Assembly: GCA_030684395.1 (NCBI GenBank)
Contig: JAUXTT010000004.1
Span: forward strand, 310,001 to 374,000
Length of the DNA: 64,000 nt
Direction: 5' to 3'
DNA from: Bacteroidota bacterium
GTDB lineage: Bacteria > Bacteroidota > Bacteroidia > B-17B0 > Aurantibacillaceae
Shown: in pieces, positions 18,197 to 28,189 of the stretch
Position numbering within the stretch: position 1 is the first letter of the stretch
How the letters are laid out: each line of letters opens with the position of its first letter
Notes under the pieces: model-generated
The model's input: only the letters and a program-made list of their open reading frames with translations
Database searches by the model: none
What the model was told of the DNA's origin: nothing
Position numbers and translations under genes: made by a program

Positions 18197-19231
18197 TTGA
18201 ACATACAAAAAGATCATAGTAAATGGAGGAGGTTAGCTATACACATTGTTTTTTGTACAGTGTTCATGATCTTGCCATTCGTTTTTCATCATGGGCACCG
18301 TGAGATTAATTTCCTTGAAAACCCTTTTTTCAGAAGTGAATTTTCGGGTTATTTGTTAGTGCTCTTGTTTTTTTACTTCAATTATTTCTATTTGATTCCT
18401 ACCTTTTACTTCTCAAAAAAACATGTCTATTTTTGGATACTCGTCATTGTTTCCTTATTAATTGTATTGGCTATTCCAACGTTACTTATTTATCAGATCC
18501 ATACATCCCCTGTAAATATAATCGAAAAGGAGTTTCGACCACATCCGCCACTTTTTATTCATGCTGAACATAATCTGGCAAAGTTTTCTCTTATTCTTGT
18601 TCTTTCTTTATTATTACGAATAAATGACCAATGGAAACGAGCACAAAAAGAAAAAACAGATGCTGAACTTTCTTATCTGAGAGCTCAAATAAACCCTCAT
18701 TTTTTGTTTAATACCTTAAACAGTATTTATTCCATGGCTTTGTCCAAGTCTGATAACACACCTACTGCAGTAGTGAAACTCTCCGCTATGATGCGTTATG
18801 CAATAACCGAAGCTCACCGAGATCTTGTGCCCCTCGAAAAAGAGATCAACTACATTGCTGATTTTGTCGATCTTCAAAAATTCCGGTTAGGGAATACCGT
18901 TAAGCTTAGCCACAGGGTTACGGGCGATCCAAAAGGGAAAATGATAGCTCCCCTGATTTTAATCTCAATTGTGGAAAACGCCTTCAAATATGGAGTTAAC
19001 CCGGAAGAAAATTCTTCCATAATGGTAGACCTTACGGTGCATGAATACTTTCTTGTTTTCTTAGTGCGTAACAATAAAGTGAGAACCAACGTAGCAGAAA
19101 ACGAAAAAAGTGGCGTTGGTATAGAAAATACAAGAAACAGATTAAATATGATCTACCCCGGAAAACATAAGTTTGAAATAACAGAAAACCCTGTTGACTA
19201 TTCAGTTGTACTAACATTACAATTATCATGA
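18197..19231 (+). CDS. LytS/YehU-type sensor histidine kinase
   Basis: A 344-residue membrane kinase. The first 150 residues hold about four transmembrane segments and no recognisable sensor domain. After a short coiled coil, the His_kinase domain reads LRAQINPHFLFNTLNS, with the phosphorylated histidine H168. The ATPase part has ISIVENAFKYGVNP (N box) and KSGVGIENTRNRL (G box). The start is a TTG; there is no upstream ATG in frame. It shares an ATGA overlap with the LytTR regulator gene, so they form a translationally coupled two-component system. The signal is unknown. Confidence 0.93.
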   Translation: MNIQKDHSKWRRLAIHIVFCTVFMILPFVFHHGHREINFLENPFFRSEFSGYLLVLLFFYFNYFYLIPTFYFSKKHVYFWILVIVSLLIVLAIPTLLIYQIHTSPVNIIEKEFRPHPPLFIHAEHNLAKFSLILVLSLLLRINDQWKRAQKEKTDAELSYLRAQINPHFLFNTLNSIYSMALSKSDNTPTAVVKLSAMMRYAITEAHRDLVPLEKEINYIADFVDLQKFRLGNTVKLSHRVTGDPKGKMIAPLILISIVENAFKYGVNPEENSSIMVDLTVHEYFLVFLVRNNKVRTNVAENEKSGVGIENTRNRLNMIYPGKHKFEITENPVDYSVVLTLQLS

Positions 19232-19920
19232 TTAAAGCAATTGCAATTGACGATGAACCACCTGCATTAGATGTAATTGAAAACTTCTGCAGTAAGATTG
19301 ATTTTATAGATCTTCAGAAAACATTTACAAAACCAACAGAGGCGCTAAAATACCTCCGGAAGTTTCCTGTTGATTTATTGTTTTTAGACATTCAAATGCC
19401 TTCTTTAACCGGCATTGAATTCTATAAAGCGGTTCAACAGGATACTAAGGTTATTTTCACAACAGCTCATAGTGAATATGCAGTTGAAGGATTTAATTTG
19501 CAAGCAGTTGATTTTTTACTTAAGCCCTATACATTCGAACGTTTTGAACAGGCTGTAAACAGGGCTAAAGAGGCAATTGGTATGACCAGGCAAAGTGATT
19601 CAAGTTCGGAGCAGTTTCTTTTTGTGAGAGCTGATTACAGTTTGGTTAAGATCAATATTTCCGATATTTTATATATCGAAGGGTTGGATGATTATTTAAA
19701 AATCCATGTTTATAATCAAAAAACCATTGTTACCCGAATGACAATGAAATCAATCTTAAAACGATTGCCACAAAAAGATTTTGTTCGCATACATCGATCC
19801 TTTATCATTCCTTTCAAAAGGGTAGAAAGCGTAAAAAATAAAGTATTGATACTGGAGGGAAAAGAGTTGCCAATTGGCAATAGTTATGAGGAAGAGTTTT
19901 TTAAACTCTTCAAGCAATAA
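19228..19920 (+). CDS. LytTR family response regulator
   Basis: A 230-residue cytoplasmic regulator. The receiver domain (1-115) has the acidic pocket IDDEPP, the phospho-acceptor D54 in LLFLDIQMPS, TTAHS and K in FLLKPY. The LytTR DNA-binding domain (about 130-230) shows FVRADYSLVKINISDILYIEGLDDYLKIH and FVRIHRSFIIP. It is partner to the kinase encoded just upstream. The next genes on the strand (secreted protein, PrsW) are plausible targets or partners, but that is inference from position only. Confidence 0.95.
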   Translation: MIKAIAIDDEPPALDVIENFCSKIDFIDLQKTFTKPTEALKYLRKFPVDLLFLDIQMPSLTGIEFYKAVQQDTKVIFTTAHSEYAVEGFNLQAVDFLLKPYTFERFEQAVNRAKEAIGMTRQSDSSSEQFLFVRADYSLVKINISDILYIEGLDDYLKIHVYNQKTIVTRMTMKSILKRLPQKDFVRIHRSFIIPFKRVESVKNKVLILEGKELPIGNSYEEEFFKLFKQ

Positions 19921-19975
19921 TTTTTTAGTAGTTTTACGTGACAGATCTCATTTATATGGTTCTGCCGGATAATCA

Positions 19976-20602
19976 ATGGTTAAACAATTTTTTTTCAGTT
20001 TGTTCCTGTTCTCAGGTATTTTGTTGTTCGGGCAACAATACCCTACCGTGCTGAATTTTAAAGGTGAACCGCAAACAAATGGCACAGTTCACCTTACGTT
20101 TACCATTTCACAAAGCACATTTGCTTCCAGTTACTTTGATCTTCAACGATCTTCCGATTCAGCTTTTAATTTTGCATCTGTGTACTTTTATAATGGAGCC
20201 GTTGGTGGTGCAAATGCTCAGGATTATTTTTATGACGACTACCCACCAGATCCCAGTAAAAAATATTACTACAAAATAATTTTCGCTAACGGTTCGCAAT
20301 CCAATGTAATTGTGGTAGATATGGGAAGTGTTTTTGGAAATTATAAAATACTAAGGCATCCAATAGAAGATGACGGGAACTCCAAACTTGAATTCACCTA
20401 TGTTCAGGGTCAACAATGGCTAATGGAAATAGCGGACCCAAAAGGTTATTTTATTTATAAAATTTATAGTATTGTTCAAAATCAAGTCCCTCTAAATGCT
20501 TCCTGGTTTGGAGGTCCCGGAATTTATTTCTTCCGGTTATACCCTTATGATGGCAGTACCGTAATCAAAGGAAGGTTTGTAGTTATTAAACAAGGCTCCT
20601 GA
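19976..20602 (+). CDS. Small secreted protein, Ig/fibronectin-like with T9SS-like end
   Basis: A 208-residue exported protein. Signal peptide MVKQFFFSLFLFSGILLFGQ; a fibronectin-III-like domain follows (SSYFDLQRSSDSAFNFASV, KKYYYKIIFANGSQS). The C-terminal 80 residues (ILRHPIEDDGNSKLEFTYV ... GIYFFRLYPYDGSTVIKGRFVVIK) follow the T9SS sorting-domain strand pattern, with HPIEDDG replacing PNP. It lies 55 bases after the LytTR gene and 30 before the PrsW gene on the same strand. The function is unknown. Confidence 0.7.
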   Translation: MVKQFFFSLFLFSGILLFGQQYPTVLNFKGEPQTNGTVHLTFTISQSTFASSYFDLQRSSDSAFNFASVYFYNGAVGGANAQDYFYDDYPPDPSKKYYYKIIFANGSQSNVIVVDMGSVFGNYKILRHPIEDDGNSKLEFTYVQGQQWLMEIADPKGYFIYKIYSIVQNQVPLNASWFGGPGIYFFRLYPYDGSTVIKGRFVVIKQGS

Positions 20603-20632
20603 TCCAAACACGCTAAAACTTAACTTTCACCT

Positions 20633-22771
20633 ATGAGTACAGGTTATGTTGCCCTGAATATCTTCATTCTCATTGCATTATCAGTTATTTTTCTTGCGCC
20701 CGCCATTCGAAAAATGATCCGGAAAAAGTTGACAATAAAAGAAGTTCTTTTAAAGCCGAGGCTGGAATATGGAATGCTCTACATTTATTTATTCTCAGTT
20801 GTTTGTATTATTGTAACTATAAACTCAAGTGGATTTGATGAAAATAGAGATCCGGATGAAGTGATTGAATACGCCAAAAAAGAAGAATTATTTGAACATC
20901 AATACTGGGCATACAATAAAAAACTTCAAAAGTACAGATACGATTTTGAAGCTGTGTACTACATTAATCTGGCTCAAAAAAAAGCCAGCGAAACTAAAGA
21001 CAAATTTTTTGAATGGAGTGACAATTTCAACTCGATACGTATTTTATCCTATTACGAATTCTATGAATTAACCAAGTCTGATAAATTCATGGAACGCGAG
21101 CTTGGATACTTTGGAAGTGCCGCTACCAAATATATTCATTACTCAGACAAAGAAGAAGCATTAAGGAATCTGGATAGTCTAAAAATAAAAAACAAGCCCT
21201 TTGTAAACTGTCTGTATGGTTTGTGTCAGGAAGACACAGACTTAAAACTCAATTATTTTAAAAAAGAGATAGAAGGAAATGGTGCTCAAAAAATAGCTGC
21301 GCATTTATATGCCAATACCTGCTATTTAAATAATGATTATTCAAAATTTGATTATTTATATGCTAATGCAAAATTAAACTCATATGTTCCCTCTTATATA
21401 AAAATGGAGTACGCTTTCAGGAACGGACATTTACTCGATTTCCTTATGCTGGATATAGAGCGGGTATTTAAAGGAACGAAACCTTTTGTGTTATTTTCGG
21501 GATTATTGATCTTGTTTCTCTGGTTATTTTTCCTCAATAGCCTTGATCCTTTTGAAAAAGAAAAAACAAAAAGGGTTGTATTCACATTTGGTATTAGCAT
21601 CGTTTTCTTTTTCCTATGCGGGTACTTATATCAAAGCGTTCATCATTTCTTTGAATTTGATCTGGGAAAGGGCGCACTGAATGATTTTATTTATTGCACC
21701 TTCGTGATTGGAGCCATCGAAGAACTCATAAAAATTCTTCCCTTTCTTATCGTTCTGAAATTTACTAAGGGCGTTACGGAGCCTATTGACTATCTCTTTT
21801 ATTCAGGTATCAGTGCTTTAACGTTTTCGGTGCTGGAAGATATAATGTATTTTAATACACATACCATTGGAGTTATTTATTCAAGGGCCATATTCACAAG
21901 TTTGTCGCATATTGCTGATACCTCATTTATTGCATACGCGATGGTATTAGGCAAATACTATTACAAACGCAATCACGCATTACTTTTTATCGGTGGTTTT
22001 CTGGTTGCTTGCTTATCGCACGGCATATATGATTTTTTCATAATAAACGAGGAAACCAAAGTGTGGGTGATACCCTTCATAATATTACTGCTTCAATCAT
22101 GGTGGTTTGTACACATCGTTAATAATTGTCTCAATAATTCCACGCATTTCGATCCACAGATAAAACTAAAAACAGGAAACATAGGTACCATAGTTTGCGG
22201 TGGTCTTTTTCTGATAATTGTTATTGTATATGCTCACACCGCTATTACTATCAGTGCAGATTATGCGGTGATCAGGTTTTTCATTGCCCTTATTTATTAT
22301 TTTTATCCTATCTTTTTTTTAAATGTTTGCATCAACAGATTAGATATTTTTGAAGGCGAATGGAATAAATTCAGCTTAAAAAAATTCATTGACCCGCATA
22401 TTTTTTTCGCCGGTATCAACCATAAATATTCCTCCATGCCCGGCAAAAAAATCGTTCTTTCTCCTTATGGAAGGCAAACCCTTAAACTCCTGCCATTCTT
22501 GCCATTGAGATCAGAAGTGAAGGAGAGGCTGAAGATCGGTGACTACAAAGGATGGTTTCATTTTGAACTTGACTTTCCGCTGGTCATAACAGGTAAATAT
22601 TACCATTCGATCTATTTCAGGACAAAAGAAAACGAGGTTCCTTTTGAGGAAGATCAGCGCAATCTCGTAGCTATATACGCCTTAAAAAATCCTGAGCTCA
22701 AAGCAATGGGGAAACCTGAAACCAAAGACCTTGTTTTTATTGACTGGGTCTTTCTTAGCTTTGTTCCTTAA
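20633..22771 (+). CDS. PrsW family intramembrane protease
   Basis: A 712-residue membrane protein. The PrsW domain (about 280-510) has E363-E364-L-I-K in GAIEELIKILPF, then LEDIMYF, ISHIAD-type TSLSHIADTSF and the HGIYDFF motif, all on membrane helices; these form the active site of the PrsW/CPBP glutamic-type intramembrane proteases. PrsW in Bacillus cuts an anti-sigma factor (site-1). Unusually, the protein has a long N-terminal soluble part (about 70-280), rich in Lys, Tyr and Glu and probably TPR-like, and a C-terminal soluble domain after more helices. It is encoded in line with the two-component pair, so a role in envelope signalling is plausible. Confidence 0.85.
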   Translation: MSTGYVALNIFILIALSVIFLAPAIRKMIRKKLTIKEVLLKPRLEYGMLYIYLFSVVCIIVTINSSGFDENRDPDEVIEYAKKEELFEHQYWAYNKKLQKYRYDFEAVYYINLAQKKASETKDKFFEWSDNFNSIRILSYYEFYELTKSDKFMERELGYFGSAATKYIHYSDKEEALRNLDSLKIKNKPFVNCLYGLCQEDTDLKLNYFKKEIEGNGAQKIAAHLYANTCYLNNDYSKFDYLYANAKLNSYVPSYIKMEYAFRNGHLLDFLMLDIERVFKGTKPFVLFSGLLILFLWLFFLNSLDPFEKEKTKRVVFTFGISIVFFFLCGYLYQSVHHFFEFDLGKGALNDFIYCTFVIGAIEELIKILPFLIVLKFTKGVTEPIDYLFYSGISALTFSVLEDIMYFNTHTIGVIYSRAIFTSLSHIADTSFIAYAMVLGKYYYKRNHALLFIGGFLVACLSHGIYDFFIINEETKVWVIPFIILLLQSWWFVHIVNNCLNNSTHFDPQIKLKTGNIGTIVCGGLFLIIVIVYAHTAITISADYAVIRFFIALIYYFYPIFFLNVCINRLDIFEGEWNKFSLKKFIDPHIFFAGINHKYSSMPGKKIVLSPYGRQTLKLLPFLPLRSEVKERLKIGDYKGWFHFELDFPLVITGKYYHSIYFRTKENEVPFEEDQRNLVAIYALKNPELKAMGKPETKDLVFIDWVFLSFVP

Positions 22772-22880
22772 AAGAGGGTTTAGAACATCGTTTTTCTTTG
22801 TTAGTCTTTTCCCGTTTCTGTTCGTAATTCAATTTTCACAATCCTTTATTTGTTAGTAATTTCAACCCTTAAAATCAAGG

Positions 22881-24392
22881 GTGAGCGCATTAAAAAAATT
22901 AGCAGGACAAACCGCCATTTATGGACTCAGTACCATACTGCCCCGCTTTTTAAATTACCTGCTTACACCGCTTCTTACTTATATCTTTCAGAAGCCTGTT
23001 GATTTTGGTATTAACACTGAATTGTATGCCTATATTTCTTTCATCAATATAATTTTTACGTATGGAATGGAAACCGCCTTTTTCAACTTTGCCAGCAAAG
23101 CCGAAAATAAAAATTCGGTTTACAGTACGGCACTGATCTCCATTTTAATCAGTACAGCCTCCATGTCCTTACTGATGTTACTGTTCTCCACCAAATTGGC
23201 TGCCATTACCGATTTCGAAAATCACCTTAACTATATCATTTGGTCAATACTCATTATTGGCTCCGATGCTTTAATGGCTATTCCGTTTGCACGACTGCGC
23301 CTTAATCAAAGAGCCAAACGTTTTGCACTTATTAAAACGGCAAATGTTGTCATAAATGTTTTTCTGAACATCTTCTATTTTATTATCTGTAAACAAGCTT
23401 ATGAAGAGAGTTTGATTAGTGGCTCCACTTCTTTTGTAGCATCCTGTTATAACCCGGAAGTTGGCATCGGTTACGCTTTTCTTGCTAATCTGATTGCAAA
23501 TCTTTTTTCTTTATTAATGCTCGCAAAAGAATTTACGGGCTTCCCTTATCACTTTGACAAAGAGCTTTGGAAAAAAATGATCAGGTATGCCCTGCCACTT
23601 TTGGTAGTGGGATTAGCAGGCATGGTTAATGAAACGTTCGACAGAATTATCTTAAAATATCTTTTGCCCGAAGGTATCGGACAATCCGAAATAGGAGTGT
23701 ATGGTGCCTGTTATAAGATCGCTATTTTGATGACCATTTTTATTCAGGCATTTCGTTACGCAGCCGAGCCCTTCTTTTTTGGAAACGAAAAACATGAAGA
23801 TTCAAAAAAAACAAATGCACTCATTTTAAAGTACTTTGTAATTGGCTGCTCATTGATTTTTTTAGGAACCATGATGAACATAAGTTGGATACAAAAATTC
23901 GTTAGCCCTCCTTTCAGGGTTGGTGTTCATGTGGTACCCATTTTACTTTTGGCAAATTTATTTTTAGGAGTGTATTTCAATTTATCTATCTGGTATAAAC
24001 TTACCGGTCAAACCCGCTTCGGAGCTTATATTACCATTGTTGGAGCAGTTATAACCCTGATTATAAATTTCGTTTTTATTCCAAAGTATAGCTACACTGC
24101 CTCCGCCTGGGCAACTTTTTTCTCTTATGGAATTATGATGATCCTGTCTTACTTCATCGGTAAAAAATACTATCCTGTGAAATACAATCTGAAAAACATG
24201 TTTTTCTTCTTCGGATTCGCAGTAATTTTTTATGCAATTTCACTTTTATATAAAGGATCTTTTAGTAACGCTAACATCGAACTCTTATTCAATAATATTC
24301 TCTTTTTGATTTACTGTTTCATCTTCTACAAATTTGAACTTCCCAATTTAAAACGTAATAAAGCCAAAACAAATGCAGGTAAAAATAGTTAA
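22881..24392 (+). CDS. Polysaccharide flippase, Wzx/MATE-like
   Basis: A 503-residue membrane protein with about 14 helices. The opening [30 protein letters not shown] is typical of lipid-linked oligosaccharide flippases of the polysaccharide synthesis (RfbX/Wzx) family, as are [14 protein letters not shown] and [11 protein letters not shown]. It would move a lipid-linked glycan across the inner membrane, but no glycan cluster surrounds it. The start is a GTG. Its last 20 bases overlap the dut gene, an arrangement that suggests co-translation. Confidence 0.9.
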   Translation: MSALKKLAGQTAIYGLSTILPRFLNYLLTPLLTYIFQKPVDFGINTELYAYISFINIIFTYGMETAFFNFASKAENKNSVYSTALISILISTASMSLLMLLFSTKLAAITDFENHLNYIIWSILIIGSDALMAIPFARLRLNQRAKRFALIKTANVVINVFLNIFYFIICKQAYEESLISGSTSFVASCYNPEVGIGYAFLANLIANLFSLLMLAKEFTGFPYHFDKELWKKMIRYALPLLVVGLAGMVNETFDRIILKYLLPEGIGQSEIGVYGACYKIAILMTIFIQAFRYAAEPFFFGNEKHEDSKKTNALILKYFVIGCSLIFLGTMMNISWIQKFVSPPFRVGVHVVPILLLANLFLGVYFNLSIWYKLTGQTRFGAYITIVGAVITLIINFVFIPKYSYTASAWATFFSYGIMMILSYFIGKKYYPVKYNLKNMFFFFGFAVIFYAISLLYKGSFSNANIELLFNNILFLIYCFIFYKFELPNLKRNKAKTNAGKNS

Positions 24393-24807
24393 TACAAGCA
24401 AACACGACCTTCCATCGTATGCAACAGAACAAGCTGCGGGAATGGATCTTCGCGCCAATATCTCCGAAGCGATTGAGTTAAAACCATTACAACGTATATT
24501 GGTCCCCACCGGATTATTTATTGAATTACCAAAAGGTGCAGAAGCTCAAATTCGCCCACGCAGCGGATTGGCCTTTAAAAACGGGATCACCGTTCTTAAT
24601 TCACCCGGCACAATTGATGCCGATTACAGAGGTGAAGTGAAAGTGCTATTAGTGAACTTATCTGACGCGCCTTTTACAATTAATGATGGAGAACGTATTG
24701 CTCAAATGGTAATTGCCAAACACGAAACAGCTTCCTGGAGCCTGGTTCAAAGTTTGGAAGAAAGTGAAAGAAATGCAGGTGGATTTGGAAGTACAGGAAA
24801 ACATTAA
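24373..24807 (+). CDS. dut: dUTP diphosphatase
   Basis: A trimeric dUTPase of 144 residues. It hydrolyses dUTP to dUMP and pyrophosphate, keeping uracil out of DNA and feeding dTMP synthesis. The five family motifs are present in order: [38 protein letters not shown] and the C-terminal GGFGSTGKH arm that closes over the nucleotide. The gene overlaps the flippase gene by 20 bases. Confidence 0.97.
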   Translation: MQVKIVNTSKHDLPSYATEQAAGMDLRANISEAIELKPLQRILVPTGLFIELPKGAEAQIRPRSGLAFKNGITVLNSPGTIDADYRGEVKVLLVNLSDAPFTINDGERIAQMVIAKHETASWSLVQSLEESERNAGGFGSTGKH

Positions 24808-24814
24808 AATGTAT

Positions 24815-24905
24815 AACACAGAGGCACTGAGTGTATGGAGTTTCACAGAGTTTTAATTAATAGCAATGCTCTGCGTAACTCTTTCCTCTCTGAAACGCTC
24901 TGTTG
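24815..24905. repeat. Palindromic intergenic repeat, CACAGAG family, copy 2
   Basis: AACACAGAG and TTTCACAGAG on the left face CTCTGCG, CTCTCTGAAA and CTCTGTTG on the right, with an AT-rich centre (TTTTAATTAATAG). It fills the gap between dut and pgk and resembles the element at 1461-1556. Confidence 0.45.
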
Positions 24906-24918
24906 AAAAATAAAAAAC

Positions 24919-26112
24919 ATGAACACAATCAATAATTTCAACTTCGCAAACACACGCGTTATTATGCGTGTAGATTTTAACGTTCCGCTTAACGAACAAT
25001 TTGAAGTAACAGACGACACTCGCACCAGAGCAGCTTTACCAACCATTCAAAAAATAATGAATGATGGCGGAAGCTTGGTTTTAATGTCGCATTTGGGCAG
25101 ACCAAAAGATGGTCCTACCGATAAATATTCATTAAAACATATTGTAAAGTCTTTATCTGCACTTGTAGGTAAAGAAGTGAAATTTGTTTCAGATTGTATT
25201 TCTTCTGAAGCATTTGCTCTTTCATCTTCTCTTAAAGCAGGGGAAATTCTATTATTAGAAAACCTTCGTTTTTATAAAGAAGAAGAAAAAGGAGATCTTG
25301 CTTTCGCCGAGAAATTAAGCAAACATGGAAATTTTTATGTGAACGATGCATTTGGTACAGCCCACCGTGCGCATGCTTCTACAACCATAATTGCTCAATT
25401 CTTTGACAAACAACATAAGTGTTTAGGTAATGTAATGGCAGGAGAAGTAGCAAGCATTAACAAAGTACTGAATCAAAGTGAAAAACCATTCACAGCAATT
25501 ATTGGCGGAGCAAAAGTTTCCGATAAGATCATGATCATTGAGCAATTAATGAGCAAGGCAAACAACATTATTATTGGCGGAGGAATGGCATTTACTTTTG
25601 TAAAAGCAATGGGTGGACAAATTGGAAAATCACTATGCGAAGATGATCGTTTGGAAACAGCTAAAGCATTGTTGGAAAAAGCAAAAACAAGGGGAGTCAA
25701 CTTATACATTCCCACAGACGCTATTATCGCGGATAATTTTTCGAATGATGCGAATAAAAAAGAATGTAAAATAAACGAGATCCCTGAAGGGTGGATGGGG
25801 CTTGACATTGGGAAAGAAACCATCAAAAAATATGGAGAGGTAATTGCTGCTTCTAAAACCATTTTATGGAACGGCCCAATGGGCGTTTTTGAAATGAGCA
25901 GTTTCGAAGCCGGAACAAAATCGGCAGCAAACAGTATTGTTGAAGCAACTTCAAAAGGAGCTTTTTCTTTAATTGGCGGTGGCGATTCTGTTGCCGCGAT
26001 TAATAAATACAATTTAGCTGAAAAGGTTAGTTATGTGAGTACCGGTGGCGGTGCATTATTAGAATACATCGAACAGGGAACCTTACCCGGTGTTAAAGCA
26101 ATTGAAGGTTAA
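24919..26112 (+). CDS. pgk: Phosphoglycerate kinase
   Basis: A monomeric glycolytic kinase of 397 residues, the normal size. It transfers phosphate from 1,3-bisphosphoglycerate to ADP. RVDFNVPL opens the N-domain. DGGSLVLMSHLGRP and NDAFGTAHRAHAS carry the substrate-binding residues. GGAKVSDKI, LWNGPMGVFE and GGGDSVAAI form the nucleotide-binding half. The gene stands alone between two repeats and is followed by a terminator-like hairpin. Confidence 0.98.
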   Translation: MNTINNFNFANTRVIMRVDFNVPLNEQFEVTDDTRTRAALPTIQKIMNDGGSLVLMSHLGRPKDGPTDKYSLKHIVKSLSALVGKEVKFVSDCISSEAFALSSSLKAGEILLLENLRFYKEEEKGDLAFAEKLSKHGNFYVNDAFGTAHRAHASTTIIAQFFDKQHKCLGNVMAGEVASINKVLNQSEKPFTAIIGGAKVSDKIMIIEQLMSKANNIIIGGGMAFTFVKAMGGQIGKSLCEDDRLETAKALLEKAKTRGVNLYIPTDAIIADNFSNDANKKECKINEIPEGWMGLDIGKETIKKYGEVIAASKTILWNGPMGVFEMSSFEAGTKSAANSIVEATSKGAFSLIGGGDSVAAINKYNLAEKVSYVSTGGGALLEYIEQGTLPGVKAIEG

Positions 26113-26130
26113 TACAAAGCCCTTATTTAG

Positions 26131-26200
26131 AAAAAGCCCCTCCCGATCACTGAGCTTGAGTTTATACTGAGCTTGCCAAAGTGAAGGGCGGGACTTTTTT
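26131..26200 (+). terminator. Long imperfect terminator carrying a CTGAGCTTG repeat in its loop
   Basis: AAAAAGCCCCTCCC pairs imperfectly with GGGCGGGACTTTTTT, and the T-run follows. The loop contains two CTGAGCTTG words and resembles the dispersed repeat at 33653-33672. It probably ends pgk transcription. Confidence 0.5.
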
Positions 26201-26255
26201 GTTTTTACATTTTAGTGAAATCATCCGCTAATCCCGTATCTTAGCTTTATCAAAA

Positions 26256-27578
26256 ATGAAACTCTCCTTCCTTAAAAATATCGAAAAGAAAAAACTCTTT
26301 ACAAAAGCGGACAAACTGCTGCTGGGATTAAGCGGAGGGAAAGACAGCATGGCACTTGCTCATCTTTTACTGGATTGCGGTTATACATTTTCTATCGCAC
26401 ATTGCAATTTTAACTTGCGTGGAGAGGAAGCTAATGCAGATGAATTATTTGTAAGAGAATACTTTCAGAAAAAAGGAATAGAGGTTTTTACAGTTAGATT
26501 TCAAACAAAAGAGTATGCTGAGTCACACAGTTGCTCTATTCAAATGGCTGCCCGTGAGCTCCGTTATAATTGGTTTAATGAGCTTCAGGAAAAAGAAAAA
26601 TTCGATTTTGTTTTAACTGCACATCATGCAAATGACAATGTTGAAACTTTTTTTATCAATCTCCTCAGGGGCTCCGGGCTCAACGGATTAAAAGGTATTC
26701 CTGAGAAAACAGAAAACGTTGTTCGCCCCTTGCTTTATGCAACACGGGAAAAGATCGATCAATATATTACTAAACACTCAATTCCCTTTCGTGAAGACAG
26801 TAGTAATAGTGAAGAAAAATATCTTCGTAATAAATTAAGAAATCAGGTAGTGCCATTATTAAAAGAAATCAATCCTTCACTTGAAGAAACAATGAGCAGG
26901 GAAATGCTAATTCTAAAACAAAGCCACAGCTTGCTTTCCGAAACGATTGCAAAAAAACTGGAACAATGTATTTCAACAAACAATGGGGTAACGAAAATTA
27001 ATTTGAAAGAGTTGCACAGTTCTCCATATAGAGAATTACTTATTCATGAAGCAATCAAACAGTTTGGCTTTACAACTGACATAGTTTTGCAGATTAATGA
27101 AAGTATAAACACTATTCAACCCGGTAAAAAATTTTACACTCAGTCACACGTCTTACTTATTGATAGAGCTACACTCATTATTCAAACTTTAGATGAAAAA
27201 CCAGAAATAGGGTCATTAGAAATACCTGCTGAAACTGAAGAAATAAAATCCCCTATACATCTTGTCTTCAAAAAAGAAGATGGTGAGGTAATATTGAAAG
27301 GATCAAACGTTGCTTGTATAGATATAGAAAAGTTGCAATTCCCATTAGGTCTAACCAAATGGCAGGAAGGTGATGTTTTTTATCCATTAGGAATGAAAGG
27401 TTCTAAAAAAGTAAGCGACTTTTTTATTGGCCAGAAATTAAGCATCTTTGAGAAACAAGAACAATGGATCCTTAGATCGGGTAATGAAATTGTTTGGTTG
27501 GTAGGATCAAGAATGGATGACAGATACAAAGTTAACGAGAACACAAAGCAAACACTCATTATTGAGTGGAAAATCTAA
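26256..27578 (+). CDS. tilS: tRNA(Ile)-lysidine synthase
   Basis: An essential cytosolic tRNA-modifying enzyme of 440 residues. It joins lysine to C34 of the CAU-anticodon tRNA-Ile so that it reads AUA. The ATP pyrophosphatase PP-loop is SGGKDS (26-31). HCNFNLRGEEANADELFV, TAHHANDNVETFFINLLRGSGLNGLKGI and REDSSNSEEKYLRNKLR are family blocks. The C-terminal part (about 350-440, FPLGMKGSKKVSDFFIGQKLS) is the TilS C-terminal domain. A membrane-protein gene starts at the base after its stop codon. Confidence 0.96.
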   Translation: MKLSFLKNIEKKKLFTKADKLLLGLSGGKDSMALAHLLLDCGYTFSIAHCNFNLRGEEANADELFVREYFQKKGIEVFTVRFQTKEYAESHSCSIQMAARELRYNWFNELQEKEKFDFVLTAHHANDNVETFFINLLRGSGLNGLKGIPEKTENVVRPLLYATREKIDQYITKHSIPFREDSSNSEEKYLRNKLRNQVVPLLKEINPSLEETMSREMLILKQSHSLLSETIAKKLEQCISTNNGVTKINLKELHSSPYRELLIHEAIKQFGFTTDIVLQINESINTIQPGKKFYTQSHVLLIDRATLIIQTLDEKPEIGSLEIPAETEEIKSPIHLVFKKEDGEVILKGSNVACIDIEKLQFPLGLTKWQEGDVFYPLGMKGSKKVSDFFIGQKLSIFEKQEQWILRSGNEIVWLVGSRMDDRYKVNENTKQTLIIEWKI

Positions 27579-28115
27579 GTGGAAGAAACGCAAATCATAT
27601 TTGAAGAAAAACAATTTCTTGGACACAATAAAGTGTCTATTCTGATTCGTATGGCTCTTGCTCTTTTTTGCTTTATAGGTTATTATTGGAGTGAAAATCC
27701 AAAATCCGTAGAAGTTTCCGGTATCTATATTGCGCCCTATCCGGTTACAAATATCCCTCAATCGGGGCAATTATTCTTCATCTTAGGGATGTTGATCCTT
27801 ATGATTTCAGCTTTATTGGTTTTAGTGTTACACATTCAAACCAGGGTGTACGATTCTTATATTGTATTGGATGGTTTTTGGAACGCACGAAAAGTAAAAA
27901 TTGACCTTAGAAATATTCATACTGTTAAAAAAATGCGCTATAAAAAAAATATTTTGCGTAGGCCCGTATATAATTTACACGCCCGCGGGGTCATCAAATT
28001 TTTTACTTCCGGAAACGAATTTGTTGAGCTGCGGGATAAAGACGGATTAACTTACAGAATAGGCTCACAAAGGGCAGGAGAGCTGGCTAAGGCTATTGGT
28101 AAATTGATAAAATAA
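27579..28115 (+). CDS. Membrane protein with a PH-like tail, unknown function
   Basis: A 178-residue protein with two transmembrane segments (about 24-42 and 65-85). The cytosolic-looking tail VYDSYIVLDGFWNARKVKIDLRNI ... GLTYRIGSQRAGELAKAI resembles bacterial PH-like domains, which is only a fold-level guess. The GTG start directly abuts the tilS stop codon, so the two are translationally coupled. Confidence 0.7.
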   Translation: MEETQIIFEEKQFLGHNKVSILIRMALALFCFIGYYWSENPKSVEVSGIYIAPYPVTNIPQSGQLFFILGMLILMISALLVLVLHIQTRVYDSYIVLDGFWNARKVKIDLRNIHTVKKMRYKKNILRRPVYNLHARGVIKFFTSGNEFVELRDKDGLTYRIGSQRAGELAKAIGKLIK

Positions 28116-28189
28116 ATTTACGGAAAAACGAAACCAATTATCTTTTTTAGAGTATAATTGTAGTACAAAAATCCTAAATCCTGCTTAGT

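Noticed and set aside
25473-26012. Long minus-strand frame of 179 codons opposite pgk
   Set aside because: pgk is certain on the plus strand; the opposite frame is a by-product of its codon use.
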